A model generated the notes under the pieces. It was not told the DNA's origin and ran no database searches. It saw only the letters and a program-made list of their open reading frames with translations. From positions 1,550,001 through 1,614,000 of the forward strand of contig NW_020194691.1 in NCBI RefSeq assembly GCF_002865645.1: DNA of 64,000 bases, read 5' to 3'. Position numbers and translations under genes: made by a program. Position 1 is the first letter of the stretch; each line of letters starts with the position of its first letter. Origin of the DNA: Hyaloscypha bicolor E (taxonomy: Eukaryota; Ascomycota; Leotiomycetes; Helotiales; Hyaloscyphaceae). This document shows positions 55,050 through 64,000 of the stretch, one piece after another.

Positions 55050-56930
55050 ATGGCGCCAATATCACTTTCAGATATCATTTCCTCTCTACCATCGGAGGAC
55101 TCATGGGGCCCACCAACATCTACGGAAACGACCCTAAATGGCGTTCCCTACGCCCCATACTCGAAAGGCGACAAATTGGGTCGCATGGCAGACTGGACCA
55201 CCGAGGGCAAGGATGGACGAGATGGCAGAGGTGGGAGACAACAATACAACCGAAACTACAGAGGTATAATTTTGCGCCTCATATCTATGCTGCCATATAT
55301 TTGCTACTCTTAATACGTATGGAATTTCTGTAGTAGACGCTGACTGACTTCTGCGGACAGACCAACAAGTTTATGGCGCCGGAACCTCTTCTCTCTTCGC
55401 TGTGCAGATGGCTGAAGATGAATCTTCTTTCTCTGTTGTCAGTAATACTCGTGATACGGCGAAGACGCGGTTTGGCCGTGGTGGAACCTTTACTCGAGGG
55501 CGGGGTCAACGTGGTGGACGGGCAGATACCAGAGGCGGACGAGGACAATTCCAGAGAGTTGGAGGACGAGGTGGCCAACAAGGTTACAACAACTATAATG
55601 ACCGAGGAGGGCGAGGTGGTGCTCGTGGTGGGCGGAGATTTGGCTGGAAAGATTACGACAAGCCCCAACGAAATCGCGATGCGTCTGTTAATATCAAGCC
55701 GGACTGGAAGATGCTGGAGGAGATTGATTTCAATCGTCTGGCTAAGCTGAACTTGGATACGGATGATGGAGAGGACATTGAGAGTTATGGTTTCCTTTAC
55801 TACTACGACCGGTCATTCGACAAGCAGCCTGTTAAGACTGCGGAACGGAAGTTGAATGTCGTGGATCGCGCAGCCTATAACGTTACTACCTCCTCGGATC
55901 CTGTCATTCAAGAACTTGCAGAGAAGGATGAAGCTACTATCTTCGCTACGGACAGCATTCTCTCGATGCTTATGTGCTCTCCTCGATCGGTTTACCCCTG
56001 GGATATTGTCATTGTTCGACAAGGCAACAAGGTCTTCCTCGACAAGAGAGATAATGCTACGTTGGATATGGTCACCGTCAACGAGAACGCAGCCGATGCA
56101 CCAATGGATGCATCAGATGGAAGCAAAGATGCTATCAACCAACCGAGTGCATTGGCTGAAGAAGCAACCTACATCAATCATAACTTCGCCAACCAAGTCA
56201 TGATCGAGAACGAGAACCAAAAGGTTGAGATGGCCCACGAGAACCCCTTCTACAACCCAGCCGAGGAGACTGAGCCCGCAGCCAGCAAAGCCTACAAGTA
56301 CCGAAGATTCGACCTGTCACTCAACGACGAAGATCCAGTGCACTTGATTGTCCGAACAGAGCTCGATGCTGTCCAGAAGAACGCGATCAGCGGAGAAGAC
56401 CAGTTCCTGACCGTCAAGGCTTTGAACGAATTTGATCACAAGGCTCAAGGAAGCGGTGGTGCTTTGGATTGGAGAACTAAGCTGGTCAGCCAGCGTGGTG
56501 CCGTCGTAGCGACGGAGATGAAGAACAACTCGTGCAAGCTTGCTCGATGGACTGTTCAAAGTATCATGGCTCGCGCTGATGTTATGAAGCTTGGGTAATT
56601 CTCCATTTCATGTATGAAATGAGAAAGGCTAATGGTTTGAATAGATTCGTCTCCCGCGCCAACCCCAAGACCAACGACCGCCACGTTATCCTCGGCGTCG
56701 TCGGCTGGAAGCCTCGGGACTTCGCATCGCAGATGAACCTCTCGCTCTCAAACGGATGGGGTATCGTTCGCACGATCGCTGATATGTGCCTCCAACGCCC
56801 GGAGGGCAAGTACGTTCTCGTCAAGGACCCAAACAAGCAGATCTTGAGACTGTATGAGGTTCCGGCTGGCAGCTTCGAGGATGACGCTGAGGGGGAGATT
56901 ATTGAGGAAGTTGAGGAGGCTGAGGAGTAG
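55050..56930 (+). CDS. Eukaryotic translation initiation factor 3 subunit D
   Basis: eIF3d is the cap-binding subunit of the eIF3 complex and acts in the cytosol in mRNA recruitment. Exons are 55050-55263, 55361-56594 and 56645-56930, totalling 1734 nt (577 aa). Introns are 97 and 50 nt, GT-AG. The N-terminus has SEDSWGPP and [17 protein letters not shown] Gly/Arg-rich RG-box follows (residues about 105-165), characteristic of the family. Then come the conserved [45 protein letters not shown] and [20 protein letters not shown], the last restored by splicing intron 2. The C-terminus is acidic ([11 protein letters not shown]). Confidence 0.96.
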
Positions 56931-57454
56931 GTGTTTGATGTAAAGAAAAGAATGGTACATTGTCTTCTGGGCTGGATCGGTCTGGAGGCTGGCGTTAATG
57001 CAGGCATAGCTTAGAAGGAAAATCAAGCCCGTGTTTCCCAGCTCGCAAGTGCCAACCCATAATTCTGTCTTCTTGTGTTCAATTCCAATCCTGAAATGGT
57101 ACAAATCTTCAATCAGACTTACCATTCCTTTCCAACACAACTGCGACTTTATCTGACCCGATTCCAGGCAGCCAAATAAAGAATTGAGTTGGCTGCATGA
57201 ACTCTCCACGATCACTGGTCAAGTGAACCACCCCTCATACAGCGGCCCAATCACAGGCCTGAGCCACGCAAGCACTCACCCCTCCATTATCTGAACCGAG
57301 CCGAACCTCATCCCATCTCACCCTCAAATAAACTTCTGTCGATCTTCAGCCTCCCTTTTCCGTTCTATTGATTTTCTTCTTACTTTTGAGCGCCAAGGAG
57401 TTGTAACTGGAGGCGTCTTTGAAGTGATCATATCCCCTATCGTCGCGCTCCAAA
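56931..57454. other. Intergenic region
   Basis: 524 bp between eIF3d and the prenylcysteine oxidase-like gene. No other content is seen. Confidence 0.45.
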
Positions 57455-59713
57455 ATGACAAAAAAGAGCTGGAAATCCAAACCACCCCGCTATCAAGATG
57501 AAGATCCCGATCAACCCCCTCCTTACACTCACACCCCAGAAGAAACGACACCCCTTCTCTCAGAAAATTCATCCTACCCATCCTCATGCTACGCCTCCTC
57601 CTCTTCCTCACAGCCTCTCTCAACACCATCCTCCACCTACGCCCCTTCAACGTCCGGCTCCTCCAGCCTCCCCTCCGACTTCCCAAAGAGAAATCGTACT
57701 CTCCGCCGCGCATTTCGCGAACTGAGAAGGGACTATCTCATCGCGACGTACCATCGCGCACTTGATGTAGTCTCTGCACGTGGATGGCGACCGGGGCTTA
57801 GTTGGCCGGGCTCTGTCTCTCCTTCCCACTCACCTTCTCAAGCTGGAGAAGAGGAAGAGGAAAGAAGGGGATACTTGGCTCGACGAAGAGGGGGATGCTC
57901 CCAGACCTGGTGCTCTCAGACTCGCAAAAAGAGGAGAAGGAGGAGGGTTATCTTGTGTTGTAATTTGTTGTTTTGGGTTCTTGTTGCGCTTTTTATTGCA
58001 GTGGGGGTTAGGCGGTGGGGGTATTTTGGGGGGAGAGCGCAGTTGCCGGGGAGGAGGGAGACGCTGAGGGTTGGGATTGTTGGTGAGTTGATTGCTTTCT
58101 TATGTCGGGTTAATTTGGAATTGGGGTAAGAGAAAAAGATAAGCATGGATGCCAAGGTGGAGTCAAATTAGTCGAGGGGGTTGAATGAGATGGGAGACCG
58201 CTGGGAAGTTTCTTTGTAGGATCTAAGACCCAGCCTGCTCTACTGAATCTTTGTTTCCTTGAAGGGATATCGGCAAGAGAGAATAGAGAAGAATGACGCT
58301 AACTGATGCGCTACAGGTGCTGGCCCCGCCGGAGTAAGTGCAGCACACACACTCTCCAGCTCCTTCAAATCCAAAGACCTCAACCTCGAAATGGTACTCT
58401 TCGAACAGAAACCTCAGATAGGAGGACGACTAGTGCTCAACCCTTCTTTTCCAAGGGAACATCTGGGGAGAAAGATTCATGCCGAAGACCTTGCTGCCAG
58501 TGAGGTTGGTGGTAATATCTTGCGGGAGAGAGCAAGGAATGTTCTGGGCATTGAATTCGGGCAGGAAGGAGAGGCTAGAGGGAAGGAAGTGGGCTTCTTC
58601 GACAGTGGAAGTGTGGTAGCCAAGCTCACTCGACCACTCTCCGAGATGAGCTGGGGCGCGTGGCTAGGCCTGGTATGGAAGTATAAGTTCTCGTTCTTGA
58701 ATGCGAAGGAACTGCCTAAAGGAACGATGAAGTCTTTCGAAAGGTTTCTGACAAGTAGAGAGACTTTTGAGAGCGTGAGCCATATGGTCAAGGCTGCGGG
58801 GATCGAGAGGCCTGTGGGGTTGAGTGCAGCCGCGAGGTTGGCTGTCAATGGTGTTGGTGGAGAGTATGTCCATGAAGTTATTTCTCCCCAAGTTCTAAGA
58901 CAGACTGGGCAGGATGCGACGGAGTTGAGTGATCTTGCAATTTCGATGGCGTTGGAGAAGGAGGATCAGGTTTCTGGTGGGGATGGTGGGAGTTTCGAAG
59001 GCGTTTTGGAGAAGTTCATTGAGCGGAGCGGAGCTGCGCTGAGGCTGGACACCGAGGTTACTGGCCTGAAGAGAGAGTTGGTTGATGACGGGAAAGAGGC
59101 TTGGGTTCTCGAGCTCAAGAAACCTGGACACCACGCCCTTGAGTATGAGGTATTCGACCATGTTGTCCTTACCGGCCCCAGCTCGCTGCTGCCCAAGCAC
59201 AAACATCCCGAAGACGAAGTATATTACCGCTCTTTATGGGTTACCTTCCTCCTCTCAACCAAAGAACTCAACAAAGAGTATTTCGGAAGCTCCGAGGAAA
59301 TGCCACCACAGGTCCTACCCATACAGTCAAAAAATCTTCCATCCGAACTCGAGGGCATCCATGAGATATCTTACGTAAGAAATGTGTTTGGACCAGATGT
59401 CAACACAGAAGCTGTCAGGAAGCTTTACCGTATCTTCTCTGATCGATCGCTCGCAAAGGAGAACATCTTAGCCTTTGGGGAAGCAGGGGTCTTGGAAATG
59501 TGGGAGGAAAATATTGGAAATGCGTATCCTCTAATGTGGCCAAGAAATGGGAAGTTTGGGGAATTCAAGGGAGAGGAGGGGCTGTGGCGTACAGGTGTTA
59601 TTGAGGCGATTGGGAGTTCAGTTGATTTGAGCTGGGTTGCGGGCGAGAATGTTGCGAGGTTGGTTGCTAAGGAGGTGGGAAGGAAAAGAGCTTCAAGAAT
59701 CCGTTTCCACTGA
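57455..59713 (+). CDS. Membrane-anchored prenylcysteine oxidase/lyase-like flavoprotein
   Basis: Prenylcysteine oxidases are FAD enzymes that cleave farnesyl- or geranylgeranyl-cysteine released from degraded prenylated proteins. Exon 1 is 57455-58082 and exon 2 is 58317-59713. The 234-nt intron (GTGAGT...CTACAG) is phase 1. The protein has 674 aa. The dinucleotide-binding motif GIVGAGPAGVSAA spans the splice junction near residue 207. EQKPQIGGRL and the family C-terminal domain follow (YRSLWVTFLLSTKELN...GPDVNTEAVRKLYRIF). Unusually there are about 205 residues before the FAD motif: a Ser/Pro-rich segment with a PPPY motif (residues 21-24) and a TTPLL sequence, a basic stretch, and one helix (VILCCNLLFWVLVALFIAVGV, about 165-185). 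This predicts a type II membrane protein with the enzyme in the lumen or vacuole. Confidence 0.88.
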
Positions 59714-60064
59714 TGTTGAAGGGAAGAAACATTGGGAGCGCCGCGCTGTTGCAGCGGTCTCTGGTTCAACTGTTCAAGAAAAAACGGGCAACATTTGAAT
59801 ATGTAATTCAACCTTCCCCTCCTCACCAGCAACTTACAACCACATTCATGTCCACTGTTTCGTCCCAAAAAGTTTGTTGATTTCGCATGATCCATTAAAC
59901 ATCTTCTGTTCTTCAAATAGCGAGTTGTTAAGTGTGTATGGTGTGCTTGCTGTTCTTTGAATGGCGAGGTTACACGTAGCTTCCTCCAAAGACTTTGCAG
60001 ACAGACTTCCTCCACCTCCAGTGTAATCCCACACACTCCACCCTCCATACCCCCAAATTCCCCC
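59714..60064. other. Convergent intergenic region
   Basis: 351 bp, nothing seen. Confidence 0.4.
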
Positions 60065-60379
60065 CTAAATGGCATCCAAAACACAAACACAAACCCCAAC
60101 AAGGACAACGCCCCAACTCAACTCCTCCATTCCCCTCCAATCGATATCCGCCCCCTCGACCTCTTCCTCCTCACCCCGCCTCCTCTCCTGCTCCTGCTCC
60201 TCCTCGAACCATTGTCGTGCCCCCGGAACCGCAAACATACAGTATATATAGCCAAGCAACAAGACCCAGAAGAGCGTGACGAGGGCCAGGGTCTCTGGCG
60301 TGAAGGTGGTGTTGAAGTGGTGGGTTTGGAGGAAAGTATCCATGATTTCTTCTGAAACTTGGAGGATAACACCTGCCAT
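60065..60379 (-). CDS. Small single-pass membrane protein, unknown
   Basis: A single-exon 104-aa frame starting MAGVILQVSEEIMDTFL. One hydrophobic helix (ETLALVTLFWVLLLGYIYCMF, about residues 29-49) is followed by an acidic Glu/Arg-rich segment and a second hydrophobic stretch at the C-terminus (WGVVLVGVCVCVLDA). The opposite strand has competing open frames in the same CT-rich sequence. The helix plus charged segment makes the minus frame the most protein-like. No family is recognised. Confidence 0.45.
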   Translation of the reverse strand: MAGVILQVSEEIMDTFLQTHHFNTTFTPETLALVTLFWVLLLGYIYCMFAVPGARQWFEEEQEQERRRGEEEEVEGADIDWRGMEELSWGVVLVGVCVCVLDAI

Positions 60380-62022
60380 TTTATCCGATCTTGTGGGAAT
60401 GACCCTTTATGTGAACCTTGGGACGGTAGTCAATTGGTTGGAAAGAGATCGATCAGCTGCAAAAAGTTCACATATTATTTCTGCTCATCGGATTAAACTT
60501 AATCCAGGAACTCACGAATTCCATTGCCACTAGACAAACTTGTCTTGTCAAAGCAGCGAGGATTAAATGAAAATTGACTGCTTATCGTCCAAGTGCCGAT
60601 AACGGATGCCCCTCCTTTGTGAATTCGTGTCTTTTCTAGGACAAAACACCCAAAGCAGAGATGATCTTTCTTCCACCACCATCAACTAAACCTCCCTCCT
60701 TGAGACGAAACGGCCACTTCAATAGCGGAGAGCCACTTCCTTGGGGTCAACACCGTCGACGCAGACATCAAACAAGGATGCCTTGCCTGAACCAACGAGT
60801 TCAGCTTGTTGGAGGCGGTACCTTTGCCTAGCATGTCTCCGCTGGTCGTGTTGGCCCGGTGGGTAGTTTCTCTGCACTTCATCCGAGGATTTGGCAGATC
60901 AATTGGAGACGAAATCTGGTACCGGACTCTCCAATTTCTGCAGCAAATTCAACAAAAACCTCTCTGAAATGTGGTGAGACCTGAGGATATCGCCGACCAG
61001 ACATCGACGCAACCAATGTTCAATGCCTTCTCTCGTTTTGGCCATTCTGGTCTCTTCTCTACAATCTTTACTCAGCTCAACTTGCCGGCGAATCTCTTCT
61101 CACGTCGATCAACGGCCAATTGCACAATTGCACCACGTCCGAGTGATGTCAGCATCCCTCGTGTACAGAGCGTTCCTAGCTTAAAGAACAGTATCCGGTC
61201 ACTCATCTGGCCTCACCCAAACTCGTTCCCACGGGTGCCTGGACCTGAATTGCCTCTGGCTGAAATGGTAGCCATCCAAGCTCACTCACTGTCTTATTGA
61301 AGCTAAAGTAGCAACAATCCTCCACGTGACCGCTTTCAAGCCAATCTCCAACAACATCAGCAACTTCGTCAATAATAGATTCCAGCGACCAGAAACCCCT
61401 AGCCATTGACTGTATGTGGGATGGATCTCTCTCTTCCTTTTCCGGGAAGCCACAGTACCATTCTCTGCCTCGAAGATGTGCTGATCCAGATAAAGGAGAC
61501 TCAACAAACCCAACCAGCCTCCTTCCAAGCCAAAAGCTGTAAGTTCTCTAGATTCCAGATGAAAGGGGTCAAAACTAACAGCCTGGCAGCAACTTCAACC
61601 AAATTGCCACGACACCACTGTATTTTAATCCCGACTCCTTTTAGATAAACATTGCGACTGACTTTAGTCCAAAGTCCCAGCGTTGCGTGGAACTAAGCTC
61701 GCCCCTGAGCTCGACCTCGAGTCCAGCGCTCCCAGAACTGCTTTACGCCGTGAAGACTGGTCTTTGCGCTGCCGTATGCCGCCGGTAGTATGTAGACCTC
61801 TTTGAAGATATGGTGAAAACGGTAATTGTTGTGGTCACGCGGCTAACTTCTCTAGTGTCCGCCTGCTGGAGCACGCCTGTGAGAGCACTTCCCCCTACTG
61901 CAAGTGGATGTAAGTTTCATCTCCAATTCTCGCCAATGAGGTGGACGTTCTCGTTCGGAAGACTAACCGATATGTAGCACAGGCGTTTCTGGTCGATTCC
62001 AAGCAGACCATCTTCTGGCAGT
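60380..62022. other. Unresolved region, no confident gene
   Basis: About 1.6 kb with several short frames on both strands (for example 60971-61300). A plus-strand reading near 61855-61915 joined over a GTAAGT...GTAG intron to 61980-62080 gives Cys-containing protein-like sequence (LLEHACEST, then GRFQADHLLAVCCESRHEV). It runs into a stop and cannot be linked to the next fragment. It may be a decaying gene. Confidence 0.3.
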
Positions 62023-62091
62023 GTGTTGCGAGTCACGCCACGAAGTCAAGCAGCGGGTGGTAATCAGCAAATCCAGGAGAACGACGGTTTA

Positions 62092-62692
62092 ATGGCCGAC
62101 CGAACGAACTTGAACGCAGCGATCGAGAAATTCCACTTCCAATTACTCATGCGAGCCTACAACAGCGAAGACGTGTTCTATGTTGCCCTTCATCACCTCC
62201 AAGCGAACTGGCCAGGAATGTTCAACAAAGTCATGAATACTACAAGATGCACAGTATGTGTTTTTTCATCTGTGTCTCAATCTAAGAGCACATTCTCTAA
62301 ATAATGCTGACGGTCAATTATCAGACGCCTATGGAGCCGAGGCGTCGAAAATTCCATAGCTCAAGGGCCAAAACAAGCCCACCCCAAGTGGCAGCAATCA
62401 AAATGAACTCAAAAATAGTGCTCAGAACAACTGCGGCAGCCGAATTAGCAATCTAGGGTTTGACGAGGCAATCATCGAAACACTATGCTGGCTACTGACG
62501 ATGAGCTCTGGAAGGAGTTCAAACAATGTTGAAGGCTCCTCAAGAGCTGGGCAGACCGAACAAGATATGTCGGCTATATCACTACTTTTCATGAAGAATT
62601 ATGATGGCCATACGAAGGCTTGTGTTGAAGGTCCCAGCAGCAGGGCTAGTTTTCGCAAGAAAACAACGGCGCAACCGTGTGCAATAGCCTAG
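62092..62692 (+). CDS. Hypothetical two-exon protein (weak)
   Basis: A candidate only. Exon 62092-62253 (MADRTNLNAAIEKFHF; open upstream to 62023) joins at GTATGT...CATAG (intron 62254-62359) to 62360-62692, giving 164 aa in frame. Readable parts are IEKFHFQLLMRAYNSEDVF, ALHHLQANWPGMFNKVM and FDEAIIETLCWLL. No domain is known to me. Further downstream, 62700-63217 holds two more protein-like stretches in different frames (a Gln-rich one ending at about 62882 and a 125-codon acidic one at 62840-63217). The locus may therefore be longer with more introns, or a pseudogene with frameshifts. Confidence 0.28.
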
Positions 62693-64000
62693 CCATGATT
62701 CCTCTCTAGCTGGACAGCAGATGCAACAACAAGATGGCCGAGACGGCGGTTCTCCTGTTTCCTTCGCTCAGCAAGGAAGCGTTGAAGGTTTAACAGGCAG
62801 CATCTCTGGTGATGCCAAGACTACTCTCTGGAAGAGCCTTTGCGCTGGCCCAGAGTTGAGCTTGGCATGGATTCTGACTTAGAGGAGTTCTGCCATTATG
62901 CAGCAGATGGTAGCTTCGTGGCACGAGGAGGAGCGGGTGGAGCCGGGTATGAACTGCTCTGGCATCTTGGATACACCATAATGAGCTGGTTGAAGCGCAC
63001 CGAGGAAATGGGGTTGAGACTTGGTGGTGGGAAATCCGACTCTAGAGATGGCGGGGAAAGAAGTTTGTTGGTGATAGAGAAGAGCAGTGATTTTGAGGAC
63101 AACTTCGAGTCTACTGAGGTCGAAGAAGGAGCTGCTTTCGAGCGCATGGAGGTTGAGGCTTCTGCTGAGACCGACATGGAAGACGCTCTAGAGAGAATGG
63201 AGCTTGACTCTGCTTAGTTGGCTTACAAGGGATGCAGGGCGCTTTAAAGTCAAGGCATTAAGCGCTGCCTTGTAAGACAGTAGCAAAAACCAAGTATTTG
63301 AATCGGTAGTTCCTCTCTTGCCGGGGATCCAGAAACCATGGACATTATTCATGACCCCTTCGTTGGTACCTCAGCCAAGCCAAAGTCCGAGGCAAAGTTT
63401 TCAGCCATTGCAAGCTCCTTTGTAGCTTTGATCAGAACTTGGGTTCTCTTTCCTCGACCAATAGAGGCAACAAGTAGTACATAGCCAACAAAGGGATTTA
63501 TCAAACCTTTGACTTTGAGCATACCGGTGATAGTGATGAGTTTTGCTACTCATGTTCACAGTGAGCACGACGAAAGTATGTATTTCAAGCCCACTGTTCT
63601 GTCTAACAAAAGATGTTCTGACGAAAGCAACAGTTGAAGTCTCTTTCAGTTCCAGTGGCTCTGGTCCCATCCGACCCTTCAACATTGCCAGCGGTCCAGG
63701 TGGAAACTGGGACGGTTTCATCGCAGATCTTGCAGCCCAATTTCATCCTAACACCGGCCACTTCCTGGTCATCTTCCAGCTGCGTGCAATATCCGGCTTC
63801 TTGTCGCACCAGACCCGACAATAAGAAGGCTCTGGCGAGACGACAGGAAGTTAGTATAAAGAGAGAATACACAAAAAGGGACGGGTCACTTTTAGCGACA
63901 TGCTTGATCTTCCTGTGAGTCCAGAACAGGGTAGCGACGGACCAACAATCAAGAAGGAGGCCCACTCCACTCTCGTCCCATGTCATGCATTTTGTATTAG
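62693..64000. other. Unresolved right end of the window
   Basis: Contains the 62840-63217 acidic frame (LLWHLGYTIMSWLKRTEEMG) noted with the preceding candidate, and an open frame at 63543-63824. No known family is recognised and no gene model is supported. Confidence 0.3.

Noticed and set aside
58140..58316. Separate genes for the Ser/Pro-rich membrane protein and the prenylcysteine oxidase
   Set aside because: Exon 1 ends inside the FAD motif and the phases match, so one spliced gene is the better explanation, though the 234-nt intron is long.
1..64000. tRNA or rRNA genes, CRISPR arrays, bacterial-type operons or riboswitches
   Set aside because: No cloverleaf with matching T-loop and acceptor stem, no regular spaced repeats and no known riboswitch core were recognised by eye; a covariance-model scan would be decisive for RNAs.

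Overview
The window is nuclear DNA of a filamentous ascomycete (Pezizomycotina). The evidence is many short introns (mostly 44-120 nt, GT-AG with CTRAY-like branch sites), families typical of this group (HET domain, DUF6594, ankyrin/CorA-like proteins), and an AT-rich retroelement whose lesions are almost all C-to-T/G-to-A, the signature of repeat-induced point mutation (RIP). Overall gene resemblance suggests Leotiomycetes, but that is inference. All exon structures were derived by hand from splice signals and reading-frame continuity. Where stated, exon lengths sum to a multiple of three.

Left arm (1-16.9 kb): a broken C-terminal copy of a gamma-tubulin complex GCP2/Spc97 gene, an SDR oxidoreductase, a BTB/POZ protein, a small basic protein, a head-to-head pair of ER membrane genes (EMC3 insertase subunit and SPC2 signal-peptidase subunit), a long HEAT-repeat MMS19-like gene, and an MTD1-type methylenetetrahydrofolate dehydrogenase. 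A TA-flanked 271-bp element with terminal inverted repeats sits directly behind MTD1.

AT island (about 17.0-24.6 kb): one full-length but dead Ty3/Gypsy chromodomain retrotransposon (two 303-bp LTRs, 5-bp target duplication CCTAC) and anonymous AT-rich flanks. It carries an extra reading frame between pol and the 3' LTR.

Accessory membrane-protein block (25.4-37.2 kb): a DUF6594 protein, a large protein with two retropepsin-like active-site motifs in one chain, two proteins sharing an unnamed three-helix membrane domain, and two coiled-coil proteins with one transmembrane helix near the C-terminus, each with a phase-0 intron immediately before the helix. I recognise no described system with this composition. 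It is the best candidate here for something undescribed.

Right arm (37.6-64 kb): a RING protein, an ankyrin/CorA-like protein, a bZIP factor with a GC-AG intron in its basic region, a PlsC-type acyltransferase, a second CorA-like protein, a HET protein with C-terminal cysteine pairs, eIF3d, a membrane-anchored prenylcysteine oxidase-like protein and a small membrane protein. Two neighbouring introns of the ankyrin/CorA gene are near-identical copies of one sequence, which suggests introner-like intron multiplication. The last 3.6 kb holds only unresolved coding fragments.
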